Of a stretch of DNA of 5,295 nt, positions 4,315-5,295 are shown piece by piece. The notes beneath the pieces were generated by a model, which was not told the DNA's origin, ran no database searches, and saw nothing but the letters and a program-made list of their open reading frames with translations. The translations under genes were made by a program, and so were the position numbers. The DNA is taken from contig JAHISH010000272.1 of the NCBI GenBank assembly GCA_018818365.1, forward strand, positions 1 through 5,295, written 5' to 3'. How positions within the stretch are numbered: position 1 is the stretch's first letter; each line of letters starts with the position of its first letter. The stretch is from Candidatus Omnitrophota bacterium (GTDB lineage: Bacteria > Omnitrophota > Gorgyraeia > Gygaellales > Profunditerraquicolaceae).

Positions 4315-5295
4315 AAGAGTTTCTCGAAGGGTCGCGCGCAGTCGCCGAAGCAGTAAAATTATGTAAGCCGGGGGTGATCTCCGCGTATCCGATCACTCCG
4401 CAGACGCATATCGTGGAAGAACTTGCCCAGATGTGTGCGGACGGGCATCTTTCTTCGCAATTCGTGAATGTGGAGAGTGAGCATTCGGCAGCGTCGGTAG
4501 TCCTTGGCGCTTCCGCGGCGGGAGTACGCACGTATACGGCCAGCAGTTCCCAGGGGCTTTTATTGATGGGAGAAGTAATCTTCAATATTGCCGGTATGCG
4601 CCTTCCGTTAGTCTTGACCTGTGCCAACCGCGCAATATCTGCGCCGATAAATATCTGGAACGACCAGCAGGATTCTATTTCATTGCGTGATGCCGGATGG
4701 ATCCAGTTGTACGCGCAAGATAATCAAGAAGCCATGGATTTTCATTTTATCGGCTATCGCCTTAGTGAAGACCATGGCATTATGTTGCCTACGATGGTAT
4801 GTATGGACGGTTTTATTTTGACGCATGGGATGGAATCTGTCGATGTCCCCGCGCAGGATAAGGTTGATGCATTCTTGCCTGCCTATACGCCGCTTTATAA
4901 GCTTGATACGGCTGAACCTATCAGCATGGGGCTTTTAGCCGATCCGGACTATTACCTGGAGACCCGGTATGCCATCCATGATACCATGAAGGATGTGCTT
5001 AAAAAACTTCCTGTGATTGCCGAAGAGTTTAACGCGAAGGTCGGCCGTGATTATAAAGATTGTTTGGTCGAGGAATATTGTACGAAAGACGCCGAAAAGG
5101 TAATTGTCGCGATGGGATCGGTCTGCGGCACGATCAAAGAAGTAGTCGACCAATGCCGGGCGAAAGGTAAAAAAGTCGGGTTGTTGCGCCTTATTACCTA
5201 TCGGCCATTTCCTTATACGCGCGTATACGAAGCCTTAAAAGACGTTCCTAAGATTGCGGTATTGGCTAAGGCAGTTTCTTTGGGAGCGATGGCTC
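4311..5295 (+). CDS. porA: Pyruvate:ferredoxin oxidoreductase, alpha subunit (3' end outside window)
   Basis: The frame is open from a GTG at 4311 to the right edge, giving 328 complete codons of a protein that is usually near 390. The N-terminal pyrimidine-binding domain shows SAYPITPQT (24-32), VESEHSAASVVLGASAAG (54-71) and YTASSSQGLLLMGE (75-88). Next comes NRAISAPINIWNDQQDSISLRDAGWIQLY, which is the pyruvate-type form and differs from the 2-oxoglutarate enzymes. By analogy with the Desulfovibrio africanus enzyme, Glu57 should contact the thiamine diphosphate ring and Arg107 the pyruvate carboxylate. The later part (VIVAMGSVCGTIKEVVDQCRAKGKKVGLLRLITYRPFP) is the domain II Rossmann-like segment. 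GTG overlaps the porD stop and has a strong AGGAG. The missing end and the beta subunit, which holds the rest of the thiamine site, should lie just downstream. Confidence 0.93.
   Translation, partial: MKEFLEGSRAVAEAVKLCKPGVISAYPITPQTHIVEELAQMCADGHLSSQFVNVESEHSAASVVLGASAAGVRTYTASSSQGLLLMGEVIFNIAGMRLPLVLTCANRAISAPINIWNDQQDSISLRDAGWIQLYAQDNQEAMDFHFIGYRLSEDHGIMLPTMVCMDGFILTHGMESVDVPAQDKVDAFLPAYTPLYKLDTAEPISMGLLADPDYYLETRYAIHDTMKDVLKKLPVIAEEFNAKVGRDYKDCLVEEYCTKDAEKVIVAMGSVCGTIKEVVDQCRAKGKKVGLLRLITYRPFPYTRVYEALKDVPKIAVLAKAVSLGAMA

Noticed and set aside
4262..4627. Open frame of 121 codons on the - strand across the porD/porA junction
   Set aside because: It is opposite the most conserved part of porA (YPITP to NRAIS) and has no recognisable domain.

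Overview
The window reads as an ordinary, tightly packed stretch of bacterial chromosome at roughly 50% GC by eye. It holds nine genes, all on the + strand, with gaps or overlaps of a few bases inside each block. No tRNA, rRNA, CRISPR array, insertion sequence or phage gene was seen. The best lineage clue is the Minf_1886/TIGR04138-type protein at 1463-1849, a family I know from Planctomycetes, Verrucomicrobia and relatives. Together with an anaerobic four-subunit-type pyruvate:ferredoxin oxidoreductase, this suggests an anaerobic or fermentative member of the PVC group, perhaps Omnitrophota. That placement is inference.

Block 1 (1 to about 934) holds the C-terminal end of a nicotinate phosphoribosyltransferase (NAD salvage) and, four bases on, a short LUD-domain protein with a four-cysteine cluster. 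An AT-rich hairpin followed by five Ts overlaps the LUD stop codon and probably ends this unit.

Block 2 (973-3355) is five co-directional genes: a YbaB/EbfC-type nucleoid protein, a 64-residue zinc ribbon, the Minf_1886-type protein, a PPOX-type FMN split-barrel protein and a short MetE-like (core methionine synthase type) protein. ATGA overlaps and gaps of 2-10 bases point to one transcript with translational coupling. Four of the five starts have no convincing Shine-Dalgarno sequence.

Block 3 (3356-5295) begins with the longest non-coding gap (131 bases). The gap carries a good sigma70-type promoter (TTGACA, 17-base spacer, TACTAT), a small leader hairpin and a possible 7-codon leader ORF. 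The genes that follow are the gamma, delta (2x[4Fe-4S] ferredoxin) and alpha subunits of pyruvate:ferredoxin oxidoreductase. The alpha gene has a GTG start and runs off the right edge; the beta subunit gene is expected just downstream. The complex would convert pyruvate + CoA to acetyl-CoA + CO2 + reduced ferredoxin.

I see no convincing novel multi-gene system. The items most worth a second look are the zinc ribbon/Minf_1886 pair, the core MetE-like protein next to a flavin-type protein, and the por leader.
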